Source of the DNA: Hoeflea sp. YIM 152468
GTDB lineage: Bacteria; Pseudomonadota; Alphaproteobacteria; Rhizobiales; Rhizobiaceae
Direction of reading: 5' to 3'
Length of the DNA: 64,000 nucleotides
Assembly: GCF_029210485.1 (NCBI RefSeq)
Contig: NZ_JARGET010000038.1
Coordinates: 1-64,000, forward strand
Shown here one piece after another: positions 45,624-54,552 of this stretch (within the stretch, counting starts at the first letter, position 1; the number at the start of each line of letters is the position of its first letter). Below the pieces are notes generated by a model. That model made no database searches and was not told where the DNA came from. It worked only from the letters and a program-made list of their open reading frames with translations. A program made the translations under genes and the position numbers.

Positions 45624-45639
45624 ATCTAATCGATTAGAT
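45624..45639. promoter_or_regulatory. 16-bp perfect palindrome upstream of zwf
   Basis: ATCTAATCGATTAGAT, a perfect palindrome in the 129-bp gap between zwf and the DUF2200 gene, 36 bp before the zwf start codon and thus about where a repressor operator would sit. The cognate regulator is unknown. RpiR- or LacI-type sugar regulators are candidates. Confidence 0.65.
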
Positions 45640-45716
45640 AAAGCTAGGGGCGTGGCTGTATTCTGTGGGGTTTCCTCCTTGCAACAGCGAGGGGACGGCG
45701 TCGCCAAAGACGTGGA

Positions 45717-46070
45717 TCAAGCGGAGCGGAGAATTTTCTCCATCGGTCTGCCTTTAGCCAATTCGTCGATCAGCTTGTCCAGATATCGTATTTCCTTCAT
45801 GACCGGCTCGTCGATGTCCTCGATGCGGACACCACATATCACTCCCGTGATCATGCAGCGTGACGGGTTCAGCCGGGGCGCCCCGGCAAAGAAGGTCTCG
45901 AAATCGGTCATGCCTTCCAGCAGTTGACGCAGTTTGTCCTGATCGTATCCGGTCAGCCAGAAAATGATCTGGTCGACTTCCTCCGCGGCGCGGCCCTTCC
46001 TCTCGGCCTTGGCGACATAAAGCTTGTAGATGCTGGCGAAGCTGGTGGAGTAGATCTTGTGTGTTTTCAT
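45717..46070 (-). CDS. DUF2200 domain protein
   Basis: A 117-residue cytoplasmic protein of the widespread DUF2200 family ([74 protein letters not shown]). No function is known to me. ATG 46070 was chosen: it begins right at the conserved domain, while upstream codons run into the divergent control region. It is divergent from the SRPBCC gene and convergent with nothing, since zwf reads in the same direction. Confidence 0.85.
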   Translation of the reverse strand: MKTHKIYSTSFASIYKLYVAKAERKGRAAEEVDQIIFWLTGYDQDKLRQLLEGMTDFETFFAGAPRLNPSRCMITGVICGVRIEDIDEPVMKEIRYLDKLIDELAKGRPMEKILRSA

Positions 46071-46145
46071 CGCGGCCTCGAGCGTCTGCAACATCGTTTT
46101 AAGCGAACGGTTGGAGCATTCCGGATTGACGATAGTCCCGAATCG

Positions 46146-46163
46146 TATAAGTTTCAACTTATA
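46146..46163. promoter_or_regulatory. palindromic operator upstream of the SRPBCC-ArsR pair
   Basis: TATAAGTT (46146-46153), spacer TC, AACTTATA (46156-46163): a perfect 8+2+8 inverted repeat 28 bp before the SRPBCC start. The AT-rich form fits ArsR/SmtB-type operators, so autoregulation by the downstream ArsR gene is likely. Confidence 0.7.
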
Positions 46164-46190
46164 TCAACCCATGGCAGCAGGGAGATCCGT

Positions 46191-46826
46191 ATGGCCTGTG
46201 ACCTTGAGCAGCACCTTGGAAAGCTCGACCGTTCGGTCATCGACCTGGAAAAGGATGGGAGGCCGGCACGGTCGGTGATCCTGTCTCGCCTCTACGAGAC
46301 CGACATGGATGATCTCTGGGACGCCTTGACCAATGGCGAACGTATTCCGCGCTGGTTTCTGCCGCTTGAGGGCGATCTCCGTCTGGGCGGGCGTTTCCAG
46401 TTTAAGGGCAACGCCGGAGGTGAAATCGTTGAATGCGAACCGCCCCGGCATCTTGCCGTTACCTGGGAAATGCACGCCGATGTCAGTTGGGTGGAGGGGC
46501 GCTTGACCACTGAAGCAGCGGACGTGACTCGCCTGACCCTGACCCATACAGCCATCGTCAGCGCGTTCTGGCACCAGTACGGTCCGGGCGCGGTCGGCGT
46601 CGGGTGGGAACTCGGATTTGTCGGCCTTGCCTCGCACCTGGCAGCCCCGGACGCGCCGAGGATGGACGAGGAGGCCTTCAGCAAATCCGCCGCTGGAAAA
46701 GGGTTCATGCGGCAGAGCGCCCGGTTGTGGGGGGAAGCGGATATTGCGCGCGGCGAGACCCCCTTGCAGGCACAGGCAGCGGCCGAGCGCACGGCCGGGT
46801 TTTACCTGGGTGTGTCTCAAGGCTAG
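46191..46826 (+). CDS. SRPBCC/AHSA1-like protein
   Basis: A 211-residue protein with the helix-grip START-like fold. Its recognisable parts are SVILSRLYETDMDDLWDALTN, RIPRWFLPLEGDLRLGGRFQ, GGEIVECEPPRHLAVTWEMH and LTHTAIVSAFWHQYGPGAVG. Proteins like this are commonly paired with ArsR regulators and are thought to bind hydrophobic ligands or help stress tolerance. The exact role is unknown. ATG 46191 follows GGGAGAT. It lies 11 bp before the ArsR gene. Confidence 0.88.
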   Translation: MACDLEQHLGKLDRSVIDLEKDGRPARSVILSRLYETDMDDLWDALTNGERIPRWFLPLEGDLRLGGRFQFKGNAGGEIVECEPPRHLAVTWEMHADVSWVEGRLTTEAADVTRLTLTHTAIVSAFWHQYGPGAVGVGWELGFVGLASHLAAPDAPRMDEEAFSKSAAGKGFMRQSARLWGEADIARGETPLQAQAAAERTAGFYLGVSQG

Positions 46827-46837
46827 GGACAGCGGCA

Positions 46838-47176
46838 ATGCACGCTCTTGATGTTCTCGGAGATCCCGTACGACGGCGCATTCTCGAGCTTCTTGCTCAG
46901 AACGAGCTCTCCTCCGGCGAGGTTGTCGAGGTCATTCACGGCGAGTTCGGCATCACCCAGGCGGCGGTATCGCAACACCTGAAAGTCCTCAGGGAAAACG
47001 GCTTCGCAAGCGTGCGGCCTGAGGGGGCCAGGCGATTCTACGCCATCGAAACGGCGTCCTTGAGAGAGGTTGACCAGTGGCTGGAGCGTTTTCGCAGCCA
47101 CTGGGAGCCGAAACTGGACGCGCTGGCGACCGAAGTTGCCCGCGGCAAGCGGAAACGGCGCCTGTCGGAACAGTAA
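46838..47176 (+). CDS. ArsR-family transcriptional regulator
   Basis: A 112-residue winged-helix repressor (MHALDVLGDPVRRRILELLA then ITQAAVSQHLKVLRENGFAS, VRPEGARRFYAIE). It lacks the CxC metal site of metal-sensing ArsR proteins, so it probably belongs to the non-metal group that controls AHSA1-type genes. It forms an operon with the SRPBCC gene and probably binds the palindrome at 46146-46163. Confidence 0.92.
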   Translation: MHALDVLGDPVRRRILELLAQNELSSGEVVEVIHGEFGITQAAVSQHLKVLRENGFASVRPEGARRFYAIETASLREVDQWLERFRSHWEPKLDALATEVARGKRKRRLSEQ

Positions 47177-47222
47177 TGCATGTCGCGCAAAAGTGTGCAG
47201 CGCGCTTAGTGCCCCCAAACTC

Positions 47223-48509
47223 TCAAAACTTGTCCCTGAGCGAAAACCAGGTCAGCGCCAGGAACAGCAGCGGCGTTCTGAACCGGTCGCCGCCGGGGAA
47301 GGGGCCGACCTTGAGGTTGCGCATCACCTCGAGATCCTCCGAGCCGCCCAGCACATGGTCGGCATAAAGCTTGCCGCAATAATTCGACAGCATCACCCCG
47401 TGACCGGAAAACCCGCCGATCGAGGTGACATTCTTCATCACCTCGCGCACGAACGGCCGCCGCGTCAGCGTGATGCCGACCGAACCGCCCCAGGCATGGC
47501 TGATCTCGACCCTGTCCAGCGCCGGATAGATCTCGGCGATCTGCCGCCTGATGTGGCTGGAAATATCTCTCGGATTGTCAGACGTGTAGGCCTCGCGCCC
47601 GCCAAACAGCAGCCGGCCGTCGGCGCTCTTGCGGAAATAGCGCACCACGAAACGGGAATCGTCGACCGATTCCCCGCCCGGAATCACCGGGCTGTCGGCG
47701 CCCAGCGGCACGGTGGCGCCGATGAACGAGCGGATCGGCATCACATGCGCCGATGTCACCGGCTCCAGCCCGTCAATATGGGCGTTGCAGGCAATCAGCG
47801 CCCTGCCGGCGGTGATCCGGCCCTGATCGGTGGTCACCGTCACGCTGCCGCCGGCGCTCGCGATGGCGCGTGCCCGGGTCGCCTCATGCAGCCTTGCACC
47901 CGCAGCCGCCGCCGCCCGCGCCAGCCCGACGACATATTTCAGCGGATTGATGTGCCCGGTTGCCCGGTCATAGATGCCGCCATGATAGCGCGTCGAGCCC
48001 AGTTTTTCCGCGATCGCGTCGCGGTCGAGAAAGTGCAGGCCCTCATAGCCGTAGTCTTCCGCCATGATCCGGACGTGATCGCGGTAATCCTTGACATAGC
48101 CCTTCTTGTGCGCCGCCGAGATCTGCCCCGGCCGGTAATCCGCCTCGATCCCGTGCGCTGTGGCGAAATCCAGCAGATGCGCCTTCGCCCGCTCCGCCAC
48201 CGCAAACTGGTGTGTGGCTGCGGCGCGGCCAAATTCGGCCTCGCTCTCTTCCACCCAGGCCCGCTGGCCGGTGCCGATCTGGCCGCCATTGCGCCCCGAG
48301 GCGCCGTCGCCCAAGCGCGCCGCCTCGATCAGCACCACGTCCTTGCCGGCGGCTGCGAGATGGTAGGCTGCCTGCAGCCCGGTAAAGCCGCCGCCGATGA
48401 TCACCACATCGGCCGTCGTTGCTCCGGGCAGGGCAGGGTAGGCGGGACGGTCGCCGGCCGTCGCCTCATAGAAGGAGACACCCGGCGCGATAGGACTTTG
48501 GTAAGCCAT
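47223..48509 (-). CDS. puuB: FAD-dependent oxidoreductase, gamma-glutamylputrescine oxidase-like (PuuB)
   Basis: A 428-residue DAO-family flavoprotein. The FAD-binding motif is DVVIIGGGFTGLQAAYHLAA (residues ~35-54), followed by GDGASGRNGGQIGTGQRAW, the pattern of PuuB/OrdL. The C terminus has GFSGHGVMLSNYCGKLYADH. PuuB oxidises gamma-glutamylputrescine in putrescine breakdown. It lies 12 bp after the PuuA-like glutamine synthetase on the same strand, which supports the assignment. Other amine substrates are possible. Confidence 0.85.
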   Translation of the reverse strand: MAYQSPIAPGVSFYEATAGDRPAYPALPGATTADVVIIGGGFTGLQAAYHLAAAGKDVVLIEAARLGDGASGRNGGQIGTGQRAWVEESEAEFGRAAATHQFAVAERAKAHLLDFATAHGIEADYRPGQISAAHKKGYVKDYRDHVRIMAEDYGYEGLHFLDRDAIAEKLGSTRYHGGIYDRATGHINPLKYVVGLARAAAAAGARLHEATRARAIASAGGSVTVTTDQGRITAGRALIACNAHIDGLEPVTSAHVMPIRSFIGATVPLGADSPVIPGGESVDDSRFVVRYFRKSADGRLLFGGREAYTSDNPRDISSHIRRQIAEIYPALDRVEISHAWGGSVGITLTRRPFVREVMKNVTSIGGFSGHGVMLSNYCGKLYADHVLGGSEDLEVMRNLKVGPFPGGDRFRTPLLFLALTWFSLRDKF

Positions 48510-48521
48510 GAGCGACCAATC

Positions 48522-49958
48522 TCAAACGTTAAGCAGCAGGAATTCACGTTCCCAGGGGCTGATCACCTGCATGAAGGTCTCGAACTCGCCACGCTTGACC
48601 CCGGCATAGGTGTTGATGAACTCCTGGCCGAACACCTCGGCAAACGCCGGCTCGGATTCCAGCGCCGACACGGCTTCGAGCAGCCCGCGCGGCAGCTCCA
48701 CCGAGCCCTCGTTGACGCTCTTGTAGGCCGGGTCGCTCGGCACCAGCGCGTTGACAATGCCGAGATAGCCGCAGGCCAGCGATGCCGCCAGCGCCAGATA
48801 GGAATTGGAGTCCGACGACGGCAGGCGGTTCTCCACCCGTCGCGCCACCGGTTCGGACGGCGGCACCCGGAATGCGGTGGTGCGGTTGTCATAGCCCCAG
48901 GCATTGTTGACCGGGCAGGCCATGTCCGGTGTCAGCCGCCGGTAGGAATTGACGTAGGGCGCCATCATCACCAGCGCCTTGGGGACATAATGCTGCATGC
49001 CGCCGATAAAACTGAAGAACGCCTCGCTTGGCTCGCCGTCGGGTTTGGAAAACACGTTCTTGCCGGTCTTGAGGTCGACCAGCGACTGGTGGATGTGCAT
49101 CGCCGATCCGGCATATTGCTGCATCGGCTTGGCCATGAAGGTGGCGTACATGCCGTGCTTGATCGCCGCCTCGCGGATTGTCCGCTTGAACATGAACACC
49201 TGATCGGCCAGTTCCACCGGATCGCCATGCCGCAGGTTGATTTCCAGTTGCGCCGGGCCTTCCTCATGGATCAGCGTGTCGATTTCCAGACCCTGTTTTT
49301 CGGAAAAGTCATAGATATCGTCAACCAGTTCGTCGAACTCGTTGACGCCTGCAATCGAGTAGGACTGTCCGCCGGTGATCGTCCGTCCGGACCGCCCGCG
49401 CGGCGGTTTCAGTGGATAATCCGGATCGTCGGATTGCGCCACCAGATAGAACTCGATTTCCGGCGCCACCACCGGCTTCCAGCCGCGTTCGGCATAGAGC
49501 CCGACGATCCGCCTGAGCACGTTGCGTGGCGTGTAGCTCACCGGCTCGCCCTTGGTGGTGACCATGTCGCAGATCACCTGCGCCGTCGGGTCGCTCTCCC
49601 ACGGCACCACCGACAGGGTCGACAGATCCGGCACCAGCTTGAGGTCGCCGTCGAGCGGATCATAGCGGAAATCGTCGGTTTCATCCGGATACTCGCCCGA
49701 GATCGTGTGCCGGAACACCGCCGATGGCAAGGCAAGCGATGTGTTGGAGGTGAATTTCGAGGATGGCATCATCTTGCCGCGCGCCACGCCGGCGAAATCC
49801 GGGGTGATGCACTCGATGTCCTCGATGCCGCGGACCCGGAGCCATTCGGTGGCTTCGGCCCAATTGCCGACGCCGCGCTTGGCTTCAAGATAGGCCGTCG
49901 AGGGTTTCCTGGCCGCTGTTTTCAAAGATGCCGTTTTGCCGACCTTGCGAGATGCCAT
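48522..49958 (-). CDS. puuA: glutamine-synthetase-like gamma-glutamylpolyamine synthetase (PuuA-like)
   Basis: A 478-residue GS-family ligase. Catalytic signatures include VVAPEIEFYL, EEGPAQLEINLRHGDPVELA, AGSAMHIHQSLVDLKTGKNV and NNAWGYDNRTTAFRVPPSEP. It lacks the adenylylation-site and length features of housekeeping GlnA and groups with PuuA-type enzymes, which attach glutamate to putrescine or other amines. The first ~30 residues are Lys/Arg-rich. With puuB it forms a two-gene operon for polyamine degradation. The remaining puu genes are absent here. Confidence 0.86.
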   Translation of the reverse strand: MASRKVGKTASLKTAARKPSTAYLEAKRGVGNWAEATEWLRVRGIEDIECITPDFAGVARGKMMPSSKFTSNTSLALPSAVFRHTISGEYPDETDDFRYDPLDGDLKLVPDLSTLSVVPWESDPTAQVICDMVTTKGEPVSYTPRNVLRRIVGLYAERGWKPVVAPEIEFYLVAQSDDPDYPLKPPRGRSGRTITGGQSYSIAGVNEFDELVDDIYDFSEKQGLEIDTLIHEEGPAQLEINLRHGDPVELADQVFMFKRTIREAAIKHGMYATFMAKPMQQYAGSAMHIHQSLVDLKTGKNVFSKPDGEPSEAFFSFIGGMQHYVPKALVMMAPYVNSYRRLTPDMACPVNNAWGYDNRTTAFRVPPSEPVARRVENRLPSSDSNSYLALAASLACGYLGIVNALVPSDPAYKSVNEGSVELPRGLLEAVSALESEPAFAEVFGQEFINTYAGVKRGEFETFMQVISPWEREFLLLNV

Positions 49959-50262
49959 AAATCACCATGGTTTTGTCAAGAATGCTCCGGTTATAAAGGT
50001 TTTTCCGGGCTGCGCCAGCCATCGCGGTGGCGTTTGAGGCGCGGCTGTCTGCCTCGCCGGCGCGGGCCAATTCCATTTGACCGTGTGGCCTCAGCAGCGC
50101 CATCTTTGCGTTCAGTCCGTGTTAACTTTGCACTGCCATTCTGCGATCAATGGGGGGAAACACGCGGCCAGGCTTAGCACCGGCGTGTTTGCATGATGCA
50201 GTCCTTGCCGTCGCGGTTCGCGTTCCGCATGTTTTCCAGCTTTTTCCGCAGGACCCGTGCAC
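49959..50262. other. 304-bp divergent region puuA/chemoreceptor
   Basis: It must contain promoters for puuA (minus) and the chemoreceptor gene (plus). An AT-rich run at ~49,960-50,005 lies by puuA, and GTTAACTTTG at ~50,122-50,131 is a possible plus-strand promoter part. No RNA or repeat was recognised. Confidence 0.45.
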
Positions 50263-52794
50263 ATGAGTATTGACAAGCTGCTTGCCCGTTTCTCGATTCA
50301 GACCAAAGTCATTGTGCTGGTCATGCCGCTTGTGGCGGGCATGGTTGGCCTGGCTGCGATCAATCTTTACACCGGCTCCCTGCTCGGCGGACGGCTGACC
50401 GGCACCAGCGCCAGCATCGAAACCCTGAGCGGGTTCAAGGAAGCCTATGCCGGCATGACCAACTTTCTGCACGATCAGAATGAGGAAAAGCGCGACAGCG
50501 TCATGCAGAGCCTCGATGCACAGCTCGGCCGCATGGAAAAAGTGCTGATGCTGGCGGAGAACCAGCAGGAATCCGATGCTCTTGGCCAATCCCGGCAGCT
50601 TGCCGAGGCGCTGCGCGGCGATGTCGACAGCCTCTGGCTGCTGCATGGCGAGGTCACCGGCCTTCGCGCCGGCTTCGCCGACACCCTGACCGAGCTGGGT
50701 GAGGTTCGCAATCGTCTCAACAGGCACATCGAGACGGTCGGGCAGGGACTGGCCGACGCCGAGAACGAAACCAAGACCATGCTGCGCTCGGCTGACAATC
50801 TGACGGGCGGCGCCACAACGGTCGTCGAGATAGCCACCGCCATCAACGCCGCCGACACGCCCGAAGCAGCCTTCGAGGCCGCCGAGGCGCTCAAGCGTGA
50901 CATTCGCAAGATGCAGCGAGACCTGCCAAAGGCCATTCCCGACACCAAGCCTGCACTCAAGAGCCTGATCGTTGACAATATGGGCGGTCTGCTGGACACG
51001 CTCAAGACCGGCAATGTTGGTCCGGCCGGCATGATCGAGCTGCAGAAATTCGCCGGCGGCCTGCGTCCCACCGGCATCCAGTTGCAGGGCCTTGCCTCCC
51101 AGTTTGCCCGCGCCGCCACCCTCCGGTTCGGCGAGCTTGACCAGCAGATCCTGCAGGGTCAGCAGATCATCAGCGACAGCCGCGATTTCCTCGCGCGCCT
51201 GTCCGCGCTTGAACTGGCGATTGTGCATTTCCTCGGCATGCCCGACGAGATCAGCGGCGAGAACGTCGCCGCCAAGCTCAGCCGGGTGGATCAGAGCATT
51301 CAGCTGATCGCCTTCTCCGATGGTGGGGAAACCGTGCTCGAGGCGATCGGCCAGGCCTGGAGCGCCAAATCCGTCACCATTCCGGCACTGATGGCCGAGC
51401 TGATTGCCAAGCGCGAGGCCGAAACCGCCCTGTTTGCGGCAGCCTCCGACCGCATCAACCAGGCCTGGAGCGGCGTTCTCAGCTTCACCAGCAGCCAGCA
51501 GCAGGGCGCCGAGGCGGTCAAGCAGCGCGCCAACGGCATCACCCTGTCGGCGGCGGCCATCGGCGGTCTCTTCGGCCTCCTCGCCGCGTTTTTGCTGATC
51601 ACCGCGCTCAAGGGTCCGATCACCCGGCTGGTCGGCGCCATGCGTGATGTCGCCTCCGGTGATCTCGATGTCGACGTCACCGACAATGCCCGCGCCGACG
51701 AGATTGGCGAGATGGCCCGTGCGCTGGATGTGTTCAAGTCCAATGCCATCGACAAGATCCGGGTCGAGGACGAGAGCAACCGCACCCGCGAAATGGCCGA
51801 ACAGGCACGCCAGCAGTCCGACACCGAAAAAGCCGAATCCGATGCCCAGCTGCGCTTTGCCGTCGATGCGCTCGGCGCCGCGCTGCGCGACCTGTCGCAG
51901 GGCAATCTGGTGTCCACCATCGACACGCCGTTTACCGGCGAACTCGACAGGCTGCGGCTGGATTTCAACGAGTCGATCGAGCAGATGCGCGATACGCTCA
52001 GCCGCATCCGCGACAATGCCGGCTCGATTCAGTCGGGCAGCGCCCAGATGCGCTCGGCCGCCGATGATCTGTCGCGCCGCACCGAGCAGCAGGCGGCCTC
52101 GCTCGAGGAAACCGCCGCCGCCGTCGATCAGATCTCGGCCACCGTGCGGGCTGCCTCCGGCCGCGCCGCCGAAACCGACAAGCTTGCCGGTGACACCGCC
52201 AGCGATGCCCGCGCCTCGGGCGAGGTGGTGGCCCGCGCCGTCGATGCCATGAGCCGCATCGAGGACGCCTCGGGCAAGATCACCCAGATCATCGGTGTCA
52301 TCGACGAGATCGCCTTCCAGACCAATTTGCTGGCGCTCAATGCCGGTGTCGAGGCGGCGCGTGCCGGCGAGGCCGGGCGCGGTTTTGCCGTTGTCGCCCA
52401 GGAAGTCCGCGAACTGGCCGGCCGCTCGGCCACCGCCGCCAAGGAGATCAAGGATCTGATCGCCCGGTCCGGCGAGGAAGTCCGCTCCGGCGTGTCGCTG
52501 GTGGGCGAGACCGGCGAGGCCATCACCCGCATCATCACCCGCATTGAGGAGATTTCGGGCCATGTCGGCGCCATGGCGACGGCCAGCCGCGAACAGGCCA
52601 CCGGCCTGGGCGAGGTCAACTCGGCGGTCAACCAGATGGACCAGATGACCCAGCAGAACGCCGCCATGGTCGAGCAAACCAACGCCTCCAGCCACACCCT
52701 GGCCCAGGAAGCTGCCGAACTCGCGGCCATGGTCGCCCGCTTCCGCCTCGACATCGAGGACGCGCGCCGCCAGGCAGAGAGCCACGCCGCCTGA
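50263..52794 (+). CDS. methyl-accepting chemotaxis protein
   Basis: An 843-residue transmembrane receptor. TM1 is at ~14-36 ([20 protein letters not shown]). A large, mainly helical periplasmic sensor (~37-425, about 390 residues) is much larger than the classical four-helix bundle and could be a helical bimodular (HBM) type. TM2 is at ~427-450 ([20 protein letters not shown]). A HAMP follows ([20 protein letters not shown]), then a second HAMP-like stretch and the signalling domain with the hairpin tip ([20 protein letters not shown] then [20 protein letters not shown]). It controls the flagellar motor through CheA/CheW, linking it to region 1. No C-terminal CheR/CheB-docking pentapeptide is seen. 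ATG 50263 follows GCAGGA. Confidence 0.95.
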   Translation: MSIDKLLARFSIQTKVIVLVMPLVAGMVGLAAINLYTGSLLGGRLTGTSASIETLSGFKEAYAGMTNFLHDQNEEKRDSVMQSLDAQLGRMEKVLMLAENQQESDALGQSRQLAEALRGDVDSLWLLHGEVTGLRAGFADTLTELGEVRNRLNRHIETVGQGLADAENETKTMLRSADNLTGGATTVVEIATAINAADTPEAAFEAAEALKRDIRKMQRDLPKAIPDTKPALKSLIVDNMGGLLDTLKTGNVGPAGMIELQKFAGGLRPTGIQLQGLASQFARAATLRFGELDQQILQGQQIISDSRDFLARLSALELAIVHFLGMPDEISGENVAAKLSRVDQSIQLIAFSDGGETVLEAIGQAWSAKSVTIPALMAELIAKREAETALFAAASDRINQAWSGVLSFTSSQQQGAEAVKQRANGITLSAAAIGGLFGLLAAFLLITALKGPITRLVGAMRDVASGDLDVDVTDNARADEIGEMARALDVFKSNAIDKIRVEDESNRTREMAEQARQQSDTEKAESDAQLRFAVDALGAALRDLSQGNLVSTIDTPFTGELDRLRLDFNESIEQMRDTLSRIRDNAGSIQSGSAQMRSAADDLSRRTEQQAASLEETAAAVDQISATVRAASGRAAETDKLAGDTASDARASGEVVARAVDAMSRIEDASGKITQIIGVIDEIAFQTNLLALNAGVEAARAGEAGRGFAVVAQEVRELAGRSATAAKEIKDLIARSGEEVRSGVSLVGETGEAITRIITRIEEISGHVGAMATASREQATGLGEVNSAVNQMDQMTQQNAAMVEQTNASSHTLAQEAAELAAMVARFRLDIEDARRQAESHAA

Positions 52795-52883
52795 GCCGGG
52801 GACTGACTTCGGCATTTGCTATCGCGGCCAAGTTGCATATTGTGCGGTTTGACAGGCGGATGCGTCGTGCCGGGGAGACGTGA

Positions 52884-53030
52884 GTGGGAATCGAAGCCTT
52901 TATTGCCCGCTGGACCGCCCGCGAGGGCGGGGCCGAACGGGCCAATTACCAGATGTTCCTGTCCGAGCTGTGCGATGCGCTCGGCGTCGACCGGACAGCT
53001 AGTCGAGAAGCTGGCAAAGATAGGAGTTGA
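52884..53030 (+). pseudogene. N-terminal remnant of an MmeI-like (type IIG) DNA methyltransferase
   Basis: GTG 52884, preceded by a good GGGGAGA ribosome site, opens a frame of only 48 codons. The first ~37 residues ([20 protein letters not shown] then [13 protein letters not shown]) are the conserved N terminus of very large (~900-1100 residue) MmeI-family restriction-modification methyltransferases. After GVDRT the match stops and the frame ends within 11 codons. All nuclease, methylase and target-recognition domains are missing. The break coincides with the start of a DUF6471 fragment in another frame. Confidence 0.75.
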
Positions 53031-53139
53031 CGAAAAGGAAGTGAACGTCCGCAACAAACTGTCGCGTGGGAAGTTCACGGCAGCTTTCCTGCTACAATGC
53101 TTTGACGCTATCGGGATGCAGGATCTTCGTCTTCATTAG
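52999..53139 (+). pseudogene. C-terminal remnant of a DUF6471 protein
   Basis: The frame encodes [20 protein letters not shown] followed by LSRGKFTAAFLLQCFDAIGM and a TAG. This is the helix-turn-helix-like half of the small DUF6471 family often found near mobile and defence genes. Its N-terminal half is absent. The sequence upstream belongs to the methyltransferase stump in a different frame, so this is a deletion or recombination scar. Its end overlaps the end of the convergent two-TM gene. Confidence 0.7.
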
Positions 53140-53785
53140 CGTACGCAGCAGACAGCCGGCTTAATTCAGCGCCTACTTCGGAGAGATAGCTCTCTGGCCA
53201 AACATTTATGGACCAAATCGGCCTACTGACTACATTTTCGCTAACTCCTGATTTCTTCAATGAGATTGATAGATCTATTATCCTAGCCCCAAATTTATCC
53301 CAAAATTGCGCCTCTTGTCGATTCCTGTGGGACATAGAATCCCGCGATATCTGGTCATGATACGCCCTTATACTTTCCGAAGAATCATCAGTGGGTGCTG
53401 GAGGATAAGGCGGTTCCAAATCTTTCTGGTGCGCCACAAAGGTCGCTATTTCCGAAACAAGTGATGTGTACTTGTCTTTAAGCTGCGTAAACTCCTTTTG
53501 ATCCATTGTTCTTATCTGAGCGATAAGTACGCGCCTAAAACCGATGTCCCCCTTCATGATTAGGTACAAAAGGATCGCACCTAGACCGGACATGATAATG
53601 ATTGCGAATGTTATCAGGTAAACAACAAGACCGTGTGTGGCGGCCATGAATTGGATCTGTGACCACATCAGACCAACCGCCGCCGTGGTTGCTGCATAGG
53701 ACATCGCGACAATCCAAATATTCTCTTTAAGAAGATTCCAAAGAGACCAGAGCGACTCAACCGTGGATAGCCTGCGAATTGACAT
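53108..53785 (-). CDS. two-transmembrane hypothetical protein, atypical low GC
   Basis: A 225-residue protein with two hydrophobic segments (~24-44, WIVAMSYAATTAAVGLMWSQ; ~52-75, GLVVYLITFAIIIMSGLGAI), followed by a ~150-residue hydrophilic, helix-rich cytoplasmic tail (MDQKEFTQLKDKYTSLVSEI; RNRQEAQFWDKFGARIIDLS). I recognise no family. Its base composition is clearly poorer in G+C than all surrounding genes and codon choice is unlike theirs, so it was probably acquired recently. It converges with the DUF6471 remnant. It may be the intact member of a former accessory or defence cassette (inference). Confidence 0.65.
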   Translation of the reverse strand: MSIRRLSTVESLWSLWNLLKENIWIVAMSYAATTAAVGLMWSQIQFMAATHGLVVYLITFAIIIMSGLGAILLYLIMKGDIGFRRVLIAQIRTMDQKEFTQLKDKYTSLVSEIATFVAHQKDLEPPYPPAPTDDSSESIRAYHDQISRDSMSHRNRQEAQFWDKFGARIIDLSISLKKSGVSENVVSRPIWSINVWPESYLSEVGAELSRLSAAYANEDEDPASR

Positions 53786-54154
53786 GTTTGCGACAATGCC
53801 CCGAAACGGTCTGGTTGTGGAGTCGATTGTTTTTCAATCGCAATCATTTCACAGTCCTTTGTTGTAGGGACCGGTGCGGATGTATCGTTAGGCTTGGTGC
53901 TTTTGATACATAAGACCGCGATTTCAGCGCATTGGCATCAGCCAGGTGCTGGATATCGCAAGTGAGGGGGTATTTTCGGCACCGGCAGACCACCCCCTTT
54001 CTGGCAAAATCTATGACTTAGCGGACGCTATGATCATGATTTTGCTTTCTCCCCCAGTAATGGGGAAAAGCGCGTCACCGCGCTGCCGGACGGAAAATAC
54101 GCTGCTAGACGGGCGGCGTAGGGCAGCAGTCGATTTCGGTGCAGTTCAAGAGCC

Positions 54155-54288
54155 CGTCACCCCGGACTTGATCCGGGGTCCAGCCACCGCGCGTCGGCGC
54201 GGTGAGAGACTCCTTCGGCACAGCACAAAGGTGTCTCCCGGCTCGCCGACGCGCGCCCGCTGGATGCCGGATCGGGTCCGGCATGACG
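54155..54288 (+). repeat. alphaproteobacterial intergenic repeat, copy 1
   Basis: 134-bp element bounded by CGTCACCCCGGACTTGATCC and its near-inverse GGATCGGGTCCGGCATGACG. The ends can pair, giving a long hairpin. It is nearly identical to copy 2 at 54418-54552. Such elements with CCGGACTTGATCCGG-type ends are scattered in many alphaproteobacterial genomes. A looser similarity extends to about 54,324 (CCAATCCAACCTCC). Confidence 0.85.
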
Positions 54289-54417
54289 GAATTCGAGGGA
54301 CCCACAGCCCAATCCAACCTCCACACCCAGGATTACTTTCGGTTCCCCCTCGCGAACATCAGATCCTATGGCCGCAGCGGCCACCAATGAGCGCGGTCAT
54401 CGGCAGCCCCTCAACCC

Positions 54418-54552
54418 CGTCACCCCGGACCTGATCCGGGGTCCAGCCACCGCGCGTCGGCGCGGTGAGAGACTCCTTCGGCACAGCACAAAGGTGTCTC
54501 CCGGCTCGCCGACGCGCGCCTGCTGGATGCCGGATCGGGGTCCGGCATGACG
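54418..54552 (+). repeat. alphaproteobacterial intergenic repeat, copy 2
   Basis: 135-bp copy of the element at 54155-54288 in the same orientation, differing at only a few positions (one extra G in the right arm GATCGGGGTCCGGCATGACG, one transition in the left arm). It is followed to about 54,584 by the same CCAATCCAACCTCC and then by another small palindrome, CCTCAAGGGGGAGG. Confidence 0.85.

Noticed and set aside
47070-50177. 1035-codon plus-strand frame over puuB and puuA
   Set aside because: Antisense to two confirmed genes with all family motifs; Arg/His-rich with no domain.
50122-52815. 897-codon minus-strand frame over the chemoreceptor
   Set aside because: Gly/Asp/His-rich shadow of the receptor gene.
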